A DNA stretch of 32,206 nt from the NCBI GenBank assembly GCA_019116865.1, contig DXAW01000089.1:1-32206 (forward strand). Direction: 5' to 3'. This DNA is from Candidatus Coprenecus stercoravium (GTDB lineage: Bacteria > Bacteroidota > Bacteroidia > Bacteroidales > UBA932). Within the stretch, counting starts at the first letter, position 1. Every line of letters begins with the position of its first letter. The position numbers and the translations under genes are program-made. The notes under the pieces were generated by a model. It was not told the origin of the DNA. It saw nothing but the letters and a program-made list of their open reading frames with translations, and searched no databases. Positions 7,821 through 17,899 of the stretch are shown in pieces.

Positions 7821-10800
7821 TTATTTTCCGGCCGCCTGGAGTTTCTTGGCCTCCTTGCGTGCTTTACGCAGAGAGAGGTCGTACATGATAGGCGTACCCA
7901 CGAATACTGATGAGTAAGTACCTACGAAGATACCGACGAGCAGAGCCACGGCGAATCCCCTGATAACCTCGCCGCCGAAGATGGCGATGGCGAGCATCAC
8001 GATAAATGTGGTACCCGAGGTGTTGACCGTACGGGCCAGGGTGCTGTTGATAGCGTCGTTGATATTCTGGTACAGCTCACGCTTGGGATAGAGCTTGCGG
8101 TACTCACGTATCCTGTCGAAGATAATCACACTGTCGTTGATAGAGTAACCGATAATGGTCAGCACGGCTGCGATGAAAGTCTGGTCGACATCGAGGGTGA
8201 ACGGCAGGACTCCGGTGAACAGTGAGAAGAAGCCGACTGTCACGATGGCGTCATGAGCTGTGGACACCACTCCTCCGAGACCCCATGTCCAGCCTTTGAA
8301 ACGGATGGCGATGTAGGCGAAGATAGCGAACAGAGCTATGGCCACGGCGATGAGGGAGTCACGCTTCATATCGTTGGCGATAGTAGGACCTACCTTGTCC
8401 GACTGGATGATACCGTTGGGGTTCTCCAGCGTCGAGATAAACTGATCGTAAGTGATAGGGTTGACAAAGTACTCTTTCAGTGCCTCATACAGCATGTGGT
8501 CTACCACAGCGTCTGTCTCGGTGCTCTGGTCCTCGATCATGTATGTAGTGGTGATCTTCATCTGGCTGGCACCGCCGAACTGCTTGACCTCGACACCCTC
8601 GCCGAATTCTTCCAGTACAGCTGCCCTGATTTCCTCAGCCGCTACATCCTGGTCGAAACGCACCACATAGGTACGGCCGCCGGTGAAGTCCACACCGTAG
8701 GTGAAGCCCTTGAAGACGATGGAGCCGACACATACGAGGATAAGGACAGTCGATAAGATGTAGGCGTATTTACGTATCTTGACGAAGTCAATATGAGTGT
8801 TCTGCAGGAAGTTCTTGGAGAACTTGGTGTAGAACGAGATATTCTTGCCCTTGCTGAGTCTTGCCTCGAAAATAAGTCTTGAGATGAATATCGATGTCAG
8901 CATGGAGGTGATAAGACCGATAACCAGCGTGGTGGCGAAACCCTGTACAGGACCTGAACCGAAGAAGAAGAGCACAAGACCGGTCATGATAGTGGTGAGG
9001 TTACCGTCGATGATGGCCGAGTATGCGTGCTTGTAACCGTCGGATATAGCCAGGCGGAGAGCCTTGCCGGCACGAAGTTCCTCCTTGACGCGCTCGTAGA
9101 TGATCACGTTTGCGTCCACCGCCATACCGAGGGTCAGTACCAGACCTGCGATACCGGGGAGGGTCAGCACGGCGCCGAATGAGGCGAGGGCACCGAAGAG
9201 GAAGAGAACGTTGCACAGCAGCGCTGCGTCAGCGGCCAGACCCGCACCTTTATAAAATACTATCATATACAGCAGCACCAGCAGGAAGGCTATGGCGAAA
9301 GATATCATACCTGCCTGAATGGAGGCGCTACCCAGCGAAGGTCCTACCACCTGCTCCTGAACGATGGTCGCGGGAGCGGGCAGCTTACCGGAGTTGAGCA
9401 CATTGGCAAGGTCGGTAGCCTCCTCGATGGTGAAGCTTCCCGAGATTACGGAACGGCCTCCGGTTATCTCCGTATTGACACGGGGGAATGAGTAAACCAT
9501 GCCGTCAAGCACGATGGCTATGCTCTTGCCGATATTGTCGGCTGTCAGGCGTGCCCATGTCTGGGCGCCCTCGGCGTTCATGGCCATGTCCACTTCAGGC
9601 TGGCCGCCCATATTATTATAGGAGACGCGTGCGTCGGAAACGACACCTCCGTCGAGAGGAGCCTTGCCGTCACGGGTGTTGACCTTAATGGCTATAAGCT
9701 GATAATAGTTGCCGCCGGGATATTCGGCCGAAGGCTTCACTGTCCACATAGGCACCAGGTCTGCGGGCAGCGCAGCCTTCACCTGGGGAAGTTTGAGCCA
9801 GTTGTTAATCTTGGCGGTATCTCTGTAATGAGCGATACCGATTACGGGACCGGGCATCAGCTGACCGTTGTACATCGAAGGATTGAGAGCGTAGAAGAAC
9901 GGATTGTTCCTGGCGTAGTTGAGCTCGTCAGCGGAGATAGAGTCCTCCTGTCTGGTCAACTCTGCCACCAGGTCATCGGAAGCCGAACCGGTCTCAGCCG
10001 AAGATGCCTGAACAGCCTCGGGCTTTACTGCTGCGGGAGTCTCGTCCATAGACTCCATATCCTTGATTATGCTGTTGACTTCCTGAAGGTAACGGAATAC
10101 CTCGGGATTCTCATACGTAGTCCAGAACTCGAGAGAGGCTGTTCCCTGAAGGAGCTTGCGCACACGCTCAGGCTCTTTCACACCGGGAAGCTCGACCAGT
10201 ATGCGGCTTGAGGTACCGAGTCTCTGAATATTGGGGGAAGTCACACCGAAACGGTCAATACGGTTGCGGAGCACATTGAATGAGTTGGCGACAGCGCTCT
10301 CGGCCTGCTCACGGAGAACAGCGATAACCTGATCGTTGGTGCTCTGCGCATTGATTCTGTCCCTGAGGTCTATTGTTCCGAATATCTGGGAGAGTCTCTG
10401 ATTGGGAGCCACCTCATCCCATGCCTCATGGAAGAGTGTGATGAAGTCGACATTGCCGCCTGATGCTCTCTCTCTCTCCTTTGCCAGAGCTATGGCCTGC
10501 TCGAACTCGGGTGAAGTGTTGTAGTTGGACAGCGCTCTCACGAGGTCGCTCAACTGCACCTCAAGCATGACGTTCATACCGCCCTTGAGGTCAAGACCCA
10601 GATTGATCTCCTTCTCCTGCACCTCCTTGTAAGTATAGCCGAGATATACTTTCTCAGCACTTACAGAGTCGATGTAATACCTGTTTCTTTCTTTTCTGAT
10701 TGAGTCCAGATAATAGGCCTTATCCAGATCAGACACCTCTGCGAAAGAGGCTTTCTGCTGCTCTGCCTCGACTGCGGCCTCAGCAAACTTCTCGGCCTTG

Positions 10801-10898
10801 TTCTGCTGAATCGCAGAAACGCCTGTGAAAGAAAGCTGATACAGACATGCCAGAGCGATCAAAACCGCCAATAGAGTAATGGCTCCTTTACTTTGCAT
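7821..10898 (-). CDS. secDF: Fused protein translocase subunit SecDF
   Basis: 1025 residues, the usual length of the Bacteroidetes SecD-SecF fusion, which uses the proton gradient to help pull proteins through SecYEG. The N-terminal membrane segment is near residues 5-25. The SecD mark NLGLDLKGGMNVMLEV is near residue 100, followed by the periplasmic P1 region with FNVLRNRIDRFGV. The SecD membrane half has LTLGMAVDANVIIYERVKEE. The SecF half begins with GVDFTGGRTYVVRFDQD and has IIGYSINDSVIIFDRIREY. A charged C-terminal tail ends in KLQAAGK. The gene stands alone between its own terminator and a divergent intergenic region. It is a core gene, so its place inside a putative invertible segment is notable. 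Confidence 0.97.
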   Translation of the reverse strand: MQSKGAITLLAVLIALACLYQLSFTGVSAIQQNKAEKFAEAAVEAEQQKASFAEVSDLDKAYYLDSIRKERNRYYIDSVSAEKVYLGYTYKEVQEKEINLGLDLKGGMNVMLEVQLSDLVRALSNYNTSPEFEQAIALAKERERASGGNVDFITLFHEAWDEVAPNQRLSQIFGTIDLRDRINAQSTNDQVIAVLREQAESAVANSFNVLRNRIDRFGVTSPNIQRLGTSSRILVELPGVKEPERVRKLLQGTASLEFWTTYENPEVFRYLQEVNSIIKDMESMDETPAAVKPEAVQASSAETGSASDDLVAELTRQEDSISADELNYARNNPFFYALNPSMYNGQLMPGPVIGIAHYRDTAKINNWLKLPQVKAALPADLVPMWTVKPSAEYPGGNYYQLIAIKVNTRDGKAPLDGGVVSDARVSYNNMGGQPEVDMAMNAEGAQTWARLTADNIGKSIAIVLDGMVYSFPRVNTEITGGRSVISGSFTIEEATDLANVLNSGKLPAPATIVQEQVVGPSLGSASIQAGMISFAIAFLLVLLYMIVFYKGAGLAADAALLCNVLFLFGALASFGAVLTLPGIAGLVLTLGMAVDANVIIYERVKEELRAGKALRLAISDGYKHAYSAIIDGNLTTIMTGLVLFFFGSGPVQGFATTLVIGLITSMLTSIFISRLIFEARLSKGKNISFYTKFSKNFLQNTHIDFVKIRKYAYILSTVLILVCVGSIVFKGFTYGVDFTGGRTYVVRFDQDVAAEEIRAAVLEEFGEGVEVKQFGGASQMKITTTYMIEDQSTETDAVVDHMLYEALKEYFVNPITYDQFISTLENPNGIIQSDKVGPTIANDMKRDSLIAVAIALFAIFAYIAIRFKGWTWGLGGVVSTAHDAIVTVGFFSLFTGVLPFTLDVDQTFIAAVLTIIGYSINDSVIIFDRIREYRKLYPKRELYQNINDAINSTLARTVNTSGTTFIVMLAIAIFGGEVIRGFAVALLVGIFVGTYSSVFVGTPIMYDLSLRKARKEAKKLQAAGK

Positions 10899-10940
10899 AT
10901 CAAAATCCTTTTAAACTTTTTTGCATAAAAATTGAGGGTA

Positions 10941-10948
10941 CAAAAGTA
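10941..10948 (-). promoter_or_regulatory. -7 box of the secDF promoter
   Basis: TACTTTTG on the minus strand matches TAnnTTTG and lies 42 bp upstream of the secDF ATG. No good -33 TTTG is found at the usual distance. Confidence 0.45.
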
Positions 10949-10978
10949 CTATTTTTTTCTTATTTGTAAAGTATTTAG

Positions 10979-10986
10979 TAATTTTG
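10979..10986 (+). promoter_or_regulatory. Possible -7 box for the 11004-16005 operon
   Basis: TAATTTTG fits TAnnTTTG and lies 17 bp before the ATG at 11004. The nearest upstream TTTG (10963-10966) is only 12 bp away, closer than usual, so the assignment is weak. Confidence 0.35.
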
Positions 10987-11003
10987 TTGACTACAATTTT
11001 ACT

Positions 11004-12857
11004 ATGACTGCCCTGCGAAAACTTCTCATAGTCATGCCTGCGCTCTGCGTGTTCTGCCTGCCGGCATACGGACAGGCTGATATTTTTCATAAGAACTACC
11101 AGTTCGACAAGGCAATAGAGCTGTATGAAAATATTCTGGACAGTCTTTCTTCCACAGGGGACTCCAGCGGGATGGACAAGGTGGCCGGACTTCTTACCCA
11201 GTGTCAGAACGGGCTGAACATGATGCAGTACATCGTCCGTCCGGAGCCGGTTGCGGTCAAGTCCGTGCCGGTGAAAGAGTTTTTCCTTTATCTCAAGGAC
11301 TTGCCCGACAAGTCATGGATACCTGTTCCCAATCCTTTTGTCAAGACTCCCGGCAGCGGCACACACCCGTTCTATAAAGCCATGTACCTCCCTGCCGGCG
11401 ACACGCTGGTCTTCTCCGCTCCTGACACTGACGGTTTCTGGAAGATACACGTATCCTACCGCAAGGACAGTGTGACCTGGACTTCCCCGGTCATCCTCAG
11501 CGAGACTCTGGTCTCCGGCCGCAATGAGATATTCCCGATGATGAGCCGGGACGGCGGCACTCTGTACTTTGCTTCCGACGGCATGCCGGGCATGGGAGGC
11601 TACGACCTCTTCCGCTCCACATGGGACGGGACTACCGGGACCTGGAGCACTCCTGAGAACCTAGGATTCCCTTATTCTTCTACCGGCAACGACATACTCT
11701 TCCTCAACAGCAGCGACGGACGCTACTCGATTATCGTCTCCGACCGTATTGCGGAGGCGGATTCCGTGGACATATTCGTTACGGGCCTCATAGCCACTCC
11801 TGTAAAGACTCCGCTGGGCAGGGACGAGTCTCCGGTACGCATAGCCTCGCTCACTCCAAAGCCAGCTCCTGAAGCGGCCGCAGAGAAGTCTGAAACATCC
11901 AGACCTACTGTGGACCGGGACGCATACTCGGATCTTATGCACGAGTTGCGCAGTCTCAGAAGCGAGCAGAGAGGGATACTTGACAAGATTGATGAAAGCC
12001 GGAAAATCTATGAGACCACTTCCGGAGACGACCGTGATTTCATGGCATCCATCATCAATGACCTGGAACGGAAAGCACTGAATGTCCGCAAGCGCATAGA
12101 CGAGGCATCGGCCCGGGTGCGCAAGATGGAAATCCAGTTCCTCTCCGACGGCATATTCCCGACGGAATACGGAGAACCGGCCCCCGAAAGCAGTGCGGAA
12201 AAGCCGGCCGCTCCGGAAAAGTACGGATTCATAAAGCGTAACATGGGGCGTATTCCTTATGTGGTAGTGGAAGTTCCGGAGCCCGAATTCGATTATACGT
12301 TCAGGATACTGGGAAGAGACAAAGGGCAGTTCGCCGAGGACAACACCCTTCCGGAAGGCGTGGTGTATCAGATACAGTTCGCAGTCCTCTCGTCCCGTGC
12401 GTCGGTCAGGGACATCAAAGGCATGACACCGGTATTCGTAACCAGGATGCCGTCCGGAAAATATGTCCACAATGCCGGGCTGTTCCGTACCTATGGAGAG
12501 GCTCAGTCCGCTCTGGGCAGTATCCGTAAAATAGGATTCAAGGACGCATTCATCGTGGCCTACCGGGACGGCGTCAACATCCCGGTAAAGACGGCGCGTA
12601 CGCTGGAGGGACGTTCCGTCTCAGGCCTGTCGTGCCAGGTGGTCCTGCGTGGAGCCGGAGAGTCGCTGCCGGCCCAGGCCGTGGACGCAGTGAGAGAAAC
12701 CTGCTCCAAGGACATTACCAAGTTCGTCTCAGACGGGCAGGCGGTGTTTGCGGTAGGCCCGTTCAGAAACGCTGACGAGGCCCGTCCTCTGGTCTCCGCA
12801 CTACAGGACCTGAATCTTGACAACATCGACATCACAATAGAATATATTAAAAGGTAA
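11004..12857 (+). CDS. PD40-repeat and SPOR-domain envelope protein
   Basis: 617 residues from the ATG at 11004; the open frame runs further upstream, but this start gives a clean signal peptide (KLLIVMPALCVFCLPAYGQA). A TPR-like segment (DKAIELYENILDSL) is followed by WD40-like/PD40 beta-propeller motifs such as DGGTLYFASDGMPGMGGYDL, typical of Bacteroidetes outer-envelope proteins. A coiled coil lies near residues 310-380. A SPOR-like, possibly peptidoglycan-binding domain at about 450-520 contains YQIQFAVLSS and AGLFRTYGEAQSAL; a second, weaker SPOR-like unit follows at the C-terminus (FAVGPFRNADEARPLVSAL). It is the first gene of an apparent operon, 12 bp before the NfeD gene. Substrate unknown; an envelope or cell-wall-linked role is inferred. 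Confidence 0.75.
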   Translation: MTALRKLLIVMPALCVFCLPAYGQADIFHKNYQFDKAIELYENILDSLSSTGDSSGMDKVAGLLTQCQNGLNMMQYIVRPEPVAVKSVPVKEFFLYLKDLPDKSWIPVPNPFVKTPGSGTHPFYKAMYLPAGDTLVFSAPDTDGFWKIHVSYRKDSVTWTSPVILSETLVSGRNEIFPMMSRDGGTLYFASDGMPGMGGYDLFRSTWDGTTGTWSTPENLGFPYSSTGNDILFLNSSDGRYSIIVSDRIAEADSVDIFVTGLIATPVKTPLGRDESPVRIASLTPKPAPEAAAEKSETSRPTVDRDAYSDLMHELRSLRSEQRGILDKIDESRKIYETTSGDDRDFMASIINDLERKALNVRKRIDEASARVRKMEIQFLSDGIFPTEYGEPAPESSAEKPAAPEKYGFIKRNMGRIPYVVVEVPEPEFDYTFRILGRDKGQFAEDNTLPEGVVYQIQFAVLSSRASVRDIKGMTPVFVTRMPSGKYVHNAGLFRTYGEAQSALGSIRKIGFKDAFIVAYRDGVNIPVKTARTLEGRSVSGLSCQVVLRGAGESLPAQAVDAVRETCSKDITKFVSDGQAVFAVGPFRNADEARPLVSALQDLNLDNIDITIEYIKR

Positions 12858-12869
12858 AATCACTACTGT

Positions 12870-13361
12870 ATGGCAATCATCATAGCTCTTACCATCTTAG
12901 GCATCGTAATGGTACTGGCCGAGATATTCATTTTCCCCGGAGTGTTCGTCGCCGGTATATTCGGTCTGTTCTCCATGGCCGCCGCATGCTGGTTTGCATT
13001 CGACATCTACGGTGCGACGGCCGGGTACATCACCATAGCGGCCAACCTGGTACTTGCCACGGCATGTATCATAGTAATGTTCCGGACCGGCACATGGGGC
13101 AAGCTCTCCCTGCACACCAGGATAGACAGCCACGCCGGGGAGACCCCTGAAGAGAGAGGCCTGAAAGTCGGGAGCATAGGGACATCCATCACCCGGCTCA
13201 ATCCCATGGGCAGAGTGCTCTTCCTCGAAGGTGCGCTCGAATGTATAGCCCGGGACGGCTTCATCGACTACGGCAAGGATGTCGTGGTCGTCCTTATCGA
13301 GGACAACAAGATATACGTCACACAGAAACAACAGAACAACAATAACACCCATTCAATATGA
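12870..13361 (+). CDS. NfeD-like membrane protein
   Basis: 163 residues. Two or three hydrophobic segments fill the first ~75 residues ([38 protein letters not shown] and the segment after TAGYITI). A soluble OB-fold-like tail carries [19 protein letters not shown] and [18 protein letters not shown], the NfeD C-terminal pattern. NfeD proteins pair with flotillin-like FloA in membrane microdomains. The stop overlaps the FloA start by four bases (ATGA), so translation is probably coupled. Confidence 0.88.
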   Translation: MAIIIALTILGIVMVLAEIFIFPGVFVAGIFGLFSMAAACWFAFDIYGATAGYITIAANLVLATACIIVMFRTGTWGKLSLHTRIDSHAGETPEERGLKVGSIGTSITRLNPMGRVLFLEGALECIARDGFIDYGKDVVVVLIEDNKIYVTQKQQNNNNTHSI

Positions 13362-14323
13362 TTTCTTCTACAGGCATTATCCTTATCTGGATAGCGGTGG
13401 CGGTAGTCGCCCTGATTATCCTGCTGTGGTTTTTCCCGGTCACTCTCTGGTTCCAGGCCCTCATCTCCGGAGTCAGAATATCGCTTATACAGCTGGTACT
13501 GATGAGATGGAGGAAAGTGCCGCCCAGCACTATCGTCATGGCAATGGTCACCGGTACCAAAGCCGGTCTTAAGCTCGACGCCAATGCGCTTGAGGCCCAT
13601 TATCTGGCCAAGGGCAACGTTCCCAATGTGGTCAACGCACTTATCTCAGCGGACAAAGCCAATATCGCTCTCGACTTCAAGATGGCTGCGGCTATTGACC
13701 TTGCCGGCCGCGACGTATTCGAGGCCGTACAGATGTCAGTCAATCCCAAGGTCATCAATACCCCTCCTGTGACCGCAGTGGCAAAAGACGGTATACAGAT
13801 GATAGCGAAGGCCAGGGTCACTGTCCGCGCCAACATCAAGCAGCTCGTAGGAGGCGCCGGCGAAGAGACGGTTCTGGCCCGTGTAGGCGAGGGCATCGTA
13901 TCCAGCATCGGTGCTTCCGAGTCACACAAGGACGTGCTCGAACATCCTGACTCCATATCAAAAGTAGTACTGGCCAAAGGTCTTGACGCAGGTACTGCTT
14001 TCGAGATTCTCTCCATCGACATAGCTGATATCGACATCGGAAAGAACATCGGAGCTGTCCTCCAGATCGACCAGGCCAATGCCGACAAGAACATAGCTCA
14101 GGCCCGCGCCGAAGAGCGCCGTGCCATGGCCGTTGCCCAGGAGCAGGAAATGAAGGCCAAGGCCCAGGAAGCCCGTGCAAAGGTCATCGAAGCAGAAAAA
14201 GAGATACCTCTCGCCATGGCCGACGCATTCCGCTCAGGTAATCTCGGCATCATGGATTACTACCGGATAAAGAATATCCAGGCCGATACCGATATGAGAG
14301 AGAACATAGCCAAGGAACAGTAG
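13358..14323 (+). CDS. floA: Flotillin-like protein FloA
   Basis: 321 residues. An N-terminal membrane anchor (about 5-30) is followed by the conserved FloA stretch [19 protein letters not shown] and a PHB/SPFH-like region with [20 protein letters not shown]. An alanine- and glutamate-rich coiled coil ([20 protein letters not shown]) leads into the C-terminal region ending [20 protein letters not shown]. FloA scaffolds membrane microdomains and pairs with NfeD, which is the preceding gene. Its stop codon shares one base with the GTG start of the next gene. Confidence 0.95.
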   Translation: MISSTGIILIWIAVAVVALIILLWFFPVTLWFQALISGVRISLIQLVLMRWRKVPPSTIVMAMVTGTKAGLKLDANALEAHYLAKGNVPNVVNALISADKANIALDFKMAAAIDLAGRDVFEAVQMSVNPKVINTPPVTAVAKDGIQMIAKARVTVRANIKQLVGGAGEETVLARVGEGIVSSIGASESHKDVLEHPDSISKVVLAKGLDAGTAFEILSIDIADIDIGKNIGAVLQIDQANADKNIAQARAEERRAMAVAQEQEMKAKAQEARAKVIEAEKEIPLAMADAFRSGNLGIMDYYRIKNIQADTDMRENIAKEQ

Positions 14324-16005
14324 TGGAACTTCGCCGCATCATACAGATACTATTGCTGACTTTATTGCCGGCGGTTCTCCATGCGGGAGAGCAGCCGGTA
14401 GTAAGTCATGCGCTTCTGCATCTATATCAGGACAGACTGAACGATGACAGAGACAAGGCCATGGAGTATGCCGAGCAATACCTCTACGATGTGGATCTGT
14501 CATCCATCGACACGGCTACGGTCAGAATATGCGCGGACCTGGCGGAATGGTACGGTACGGAACGCTACATCTTCTCCAAAGCAGAGCACTGGGGAGCCAT
14601 AGCCCTGAACGCCTACCGCAGGCTGGGAGAAGAAAGGCTCTCCGCCGTCACTGAGTCCAAGCTCGCCAAACTGTATTATCAGCAGTACAAATATCACAAG
14701 GCGCTTAAGCATGCTGTCTCGGCCCTCAAATATTTCGAGGCGCACGATGATGCGGAAAGCGCCCTTGACCTGTACAATCTGCTCGGAGCCATATTCTACA
14801 TGTGCGGAGACAACAGTACTGCGCAGAGCTATATGCAGACCTATCAGGACCTGGCACAGGAGCTTCAGGACAGTGTCGCCATAGCATTGGCACTTAACAA
14901 TATGGCCATATACTGCGAGGACACCGCCACCCAGCACAAGCTTACCGAGGAAGCCATCAGGATATGCGGACACACCGACGATACTGTCCGGCTCGGCAAG
15001 ATAGTGCTCAATGCTGCCGGCACCGCCATTCACAGCGGTGACCTCAGAATGGCGGGACGGTTTCTGGACCAGTCACGTCCCCTGCTTTCCAATGTGGATC
15101 TGAGCGGGTACTACAATTATCTCAAAGCCTCGCTGCTTTATAAAGAGGGCGACTATGCGAAGGCTGCGGATACCGTAGCCAGGGCGATAGATTTCTACAG
15201 CGGTACCGAGTTCTTCACGGCCCAGTCTCTCTGCTGGCTGCTTTCCAACGACATACACCTCGCCCTTGGAGATACCGTCAACGCGTACAATGCCCTGACC
15301 CACTATCACAGCATTGACCCGGCCCTTTTCAATGTCAATACCTATGTGGAACTTTTCAAGTACCAGCACGAGTTGATCCGGCAGAGCGAGCGGGAGGCTT
15401 TCATCAAGGATTCCCACAACCGCATTGCGGTAGCTTCCATTTTTGCCCTGGCTTTTATCATACTGCTGTCCCTGTTCCTTTCCAAGTGGACCAGAGACAG
15501 AGACCGCATACGCAGGCAGAACCATGTCATCAGGAACTACCAGATAGAGAACCAGCGCTACGAGAACGATATACGCTACAAGACCGAGAGCATAGAGGCC
15601 AAGAAAGTACAGCAGTACAGAGCCTCCAGGCTGGCCTCCGAGATCAGCGACAGGCTCCGTGACCTCAATCGGGAAGTCAAGGATCAGGATATACGCAACC
15701 GCATCAATTCCATACGCAACGACCTCCAGAATATGGAGGGAGATCGCTGGAAGCCCCTCGACAAGTACATGCCAGAGCTGGACAGTCCGCTTATGAAAAA
15801 GCTTCTCCGCCACTTCCCCAACCTTACAGTCAACGAGAGGCGGCTATGTGTTTTCCTCAACATGAACCTCAGTACAAAGGAGATATCCGACATCACCAGA
15901 CAGAGCATACAGAGCATCAACACGGCCCGTACGAGGATGCGCAGCAAGCTGGGACTGACCGGGAAAAACATCTCCATACAAGAATTTCTCTCCAGTTTGG
16001 AGTAG
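14323..16005 (+). CDS. TPR sensor-regulator with transmembrane segment and LuxR-like HTH
   Basis: 560 residues from a GTG that shares a base with the floA stop; this start gives a proper signal peptide (IIQILLLTLLPAVLHAG). Residues about 30-340 are helical TPR-like repeats (KALKHAVSALKYFEAHDDAE; YLKASLLYKEGDYAKAADTV). One transmembrane helix lies at about 368-388 (VASIFALAFIILLSLFL), then a cytoplasmic coiled coil. The C-terminus (about 490-560) is a LuxR-like helix-turn-helix: LTVNERRLCVFLNMNLSTKE, then SIQSINTARTRMRSKLGL. Such one-piece TPR-TM-HTH proteins are widespread in Bacteroidetes, and their targets are mostly unknown. It lies directly upstream of the lipoprotein operon promoter, so it may control that operon; this is inference. 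Confidence 0.82.
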   Translation: MELRRIIQILLLTLLPAVLHAGEQPVVSHALLHLYQDRLNDDRDKAMEYAEQYLYDVDLSSIDTATVRICADLAEWYGTERYIFSKAEHWGAIALNAYRRLGEERLSAVTESKLAKLYYQQYKYHKALKHAVSALKYFEAHDDAESALDLYNLLGAIFYMCGDNSTAQSYMQTYQDLAQELQDSVAIALALNNMAIYCEDTATQHKLTEEAIRICGHTDDTVRLGKIVLNAAGTAIHSGDLRMAGRFLDQSRPLLSNVDLSGYYNYLKASLLYKEGDYAKAADTVARAIDFYSGTEFFTAQSLCWLLSNDIHLALGDTVNAYNALTHYHSIDPALFNVNTYVELFKYQHELIRQSEREAFIKDSHNRIAVASIFALAFIILLSLFLSKWTRDRDRIRRQNHVIRNYQIENQRYENDIRYKTESIEAKKVQQYRASRLASEISDRLRDLNREVKDQDIRNRINSIRNDLQNMEGDRWKPLDKYMPELDSPLMKKLLRHFPNLTVNERRLCVFLNMNLSTKEISDITRQSIQSINTARTRMRSKLGLTGKNISIQEFLSSLE

Positions 16006-16099
16006 TATATCACATTGATATTTCGATTTTTGCCGCAATTGTACCACATTTGTAGCAGTGCCTTTTAACCTGCTCTAAGCAATATTTTACCGAAAGACA

Positions 16100-16130
16100 T
16101 TGCAAAACTGGATTTATTTTCCCAATTTTG
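16100..16130 (+). promoter_or_regulatory. Promoter of the A-F lipoprotein operon
   Basis: TTG at 16100-16102 and CAATTTTG at 16123-16130 are 20 bp apart, matching Bacteroidetes -33/-7 spacing with one mismatch in the -7 box. The predicted start of transcription is about 35 nt before gene A. A palindrome, GAAAATTTTC (16132-16141), covers the expected start site. No terminator is visible between 16005 and here, so read-through from the upstream operon is possible. Confidence 0.5.
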
Positions 16131-16172
16131 AGAAAATTTTCAAATTTTAAAAAGATTTTAAAGTAAGAACTT

Positions 16173-17885
16173 ATGAAACAACTAATTATTCTTGCATCCA
16201 CAATGTTGCTTCTAGTTTCACTCGGATCGTGCAGTAAGTACGATGACTCAGGTATCCGCGACTATATGTCGGAGATATCCGGAAGAGTGGACTCTCTAGA
16301 ATCCCGAGTTGACTCCATCCAGTCAACAATCAACACATTACAGGCACTCGTCGACAGGCAGCAGGGCCGTATCACGGTCGACTCTGTAGAGCAGTTGAAA
16401 GACAGTGTAGCCATCCATTTCTCCGACGGAAAGATTGTAAGCCTCGCTGACGGCGAGGACGGAAATCCCGCCAGTGACGGTACCCCCGGCTCTACACCCG
16501 CGGCTATCACCGTTGTCAAAGGAGAGGACGGCGTTTACTACTGGGCGACTGTTAAAGAAGGCGAGGAGCCCAAGGTTATCGAGGTAGACGGTAAGAAGTT
16601 CCCCACCTCCACAGAGGCCCCTAAGATCCGCATCAATGAGGAGAGTGGTTACTGGGAAGTATACTCCAACGGAGAGTGGAAGACGACCAACGTATCCGCC
16701 GAAGACGCAGGTGCCACCTACATCACCAAGATTGAGGAAAAAGAGACTACCATCGACGTGACTCTCGCCGGCGACGTCCCCCTTACTTTCGAGAAGACTA
16801 TCGAGCTTAGTCTGCAGTTCCTGAGCAAGGAGGAAGAGGGCGAGGCCATCACCGCAGCTTACTTCCCTTCAGAGGCAGGCGAGACACAGGGCATCAAATA
16901 CAAAGTTACTCCTGCGAACGCTCAGATAACTCTCACCAAGCCTGAGGGCTGGAAGGCTGTCCTCAATGAGGAAACCGGTGAAATCGACATCACAAGCCCC
17001 TCAAGCAACAACACCTATGCTGAGAAATACGGCAAGGTATCCGCTCTGCTCACCCTTGAGGACGGCAGCAGCGCCATCGCATCTCTTGACGTATATATAG
17101 GTAACCCTCCTTCCTCGGAAGTGTTCGTCGGTGACTATCTCTATTCGGACGGCACATGGTCCACAGACCTCTATGAGGGCAAGGAAGTCATAGGTATCGT
17201 ATTCTGGGCCGGCAATCTCGGAGCAGAGGACGCCGAATTGGCAAAGGATCATCCCGATGCAGTCAACGGACTAGCTGTATCACTTGAATATGCGTTTAAC
17301 CCCGTGAATTGGCTTCCTAATACTATCAGCATAGCAGACTGGATCGAGACCAGCGATGTCAGCGGTATAGAGAACTCACTCCAAGGTGGTACCGATAAAG
17401 ATACAGAACCTTCCAATTTTTATGCTCTCGGATATGCCAACACCAAGATTATGAGAGCTTTCTTCGAAGAGTATGCTGGTTTCACTCTCCTGGACTACCT
17501 CACTAGATTCGAAAAAGAAAATCCTGCTCCCGAAAAAACCAGCGGATGGTTCATCCCCTCAGTACAGGAGTTCTCCCGTCTCTGCTTCGGCAGTTCCACT
17601 GCCTACACCAACCTCGTAGGTAAAGAATGTACTGTTGTAACAACTGTCAATGAAAAGCTCGAGGCTTTAGGTTACACTCCTTTCAATTTGGAAACGGATA
17701 GACTTTGGCTCAGCATGGAATGCGATGAATCCCGGGCCTACGTTGGATATTTCAACAACAACGGAGATGCCGTTGAAGACGAGATTACCGGTGAGCTCTT
17801 AGGTTTCGCCAACACCTCTAGAGCTTTCAAATCCACAACAATTGCTGCGCAGATGTCGTATGTACGTCCAGTTATAGCTTTCTAA
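16173..17885 (+). CDS. Lipoprotein A (DUF4988-like, lectin-like C-domain)
   Basis: 570 residues. The lipobox SLGSC has Cys20, followed by SKYDDS. A heptad-rich coiled coil with repeating RVDSLESRVDSIQSTINTL occupies about 28-65. Next come a FSDGKIVSLADGEDG strand with a short Gly-rich link instead of long GDK repeats, a beta region (YYWATV, KIRINEESGYWEV), and one beta-sandwich module (GWKAVLNEETGEIDITSPSS). The DUF1566/FISUMP-like C-domain has GDYLYSDGTWS, VIGIVFWAGN, TSGWFIPSVQEFSRLC, RLWLSM and VRPVIAF. It is the first gene of the operon, 14 bp before B. It is a paralogue of D with only one beta-sandwich module. Being upstream of all inverted repeats, it should stay expressed in either orientation. 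Confidence 0.85.
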   Translation: MKQLIILASTMLLLVSLGSCSKYDDSGIRDYMSEISGRVDSLESRVDSIQSTINTLQALVDRQQGRITVDSVEQLKDSVAIHFSDGKIVSLADGEDGNPASDGTPGSTPAAITVVKGEDGVYYWATVKEGEEPKVIEVDGKKFPTSTEAPKIRINEESGYWEVYSNGEWKTTNVSAEDAGATYITKIEEKETTIDVTLAGDVPLTFEKTIELSLQFLSKEEEGEAITAAYFPSEAGETQGIKYKVTPANAQITLTKPEGWKAVLNEETGEIDITSPSSNNTYAEKYGKVSALLTLEDGSSAIASLDVYIGNPPSSEVFVGDYLYSDGTWSTDLYEGKEVIGIVFWAGNLGAEDAELAKDHPDAVNGLAVSLEYAFNPVNWLPNTISIADWIETSDVSGIENSLQGGTDKDTEPSNFYALGYANTKIMRAFFEEYAGFTLLDYLTRFEKENPAPEKTSGWFIPSVQEFSRLCFGSSTAYTNLVGKECTVVTTVNEKLEALGYTPFNLETDRLWLSMECDESRAYVGYFNNNGDAVEDEITGELLGFANTSRAFKSTTIAAQMSYVRPVIAF

Positions 17886-17899
17886 CCATTTAACGAATC

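Noticed and set aside
16006-16172. Short invertible promoter upstream of gene A
   Set aside because: No paired inverted repeats of useful length flank the promoter; only the short GAAAATTTTC palindrome is found.
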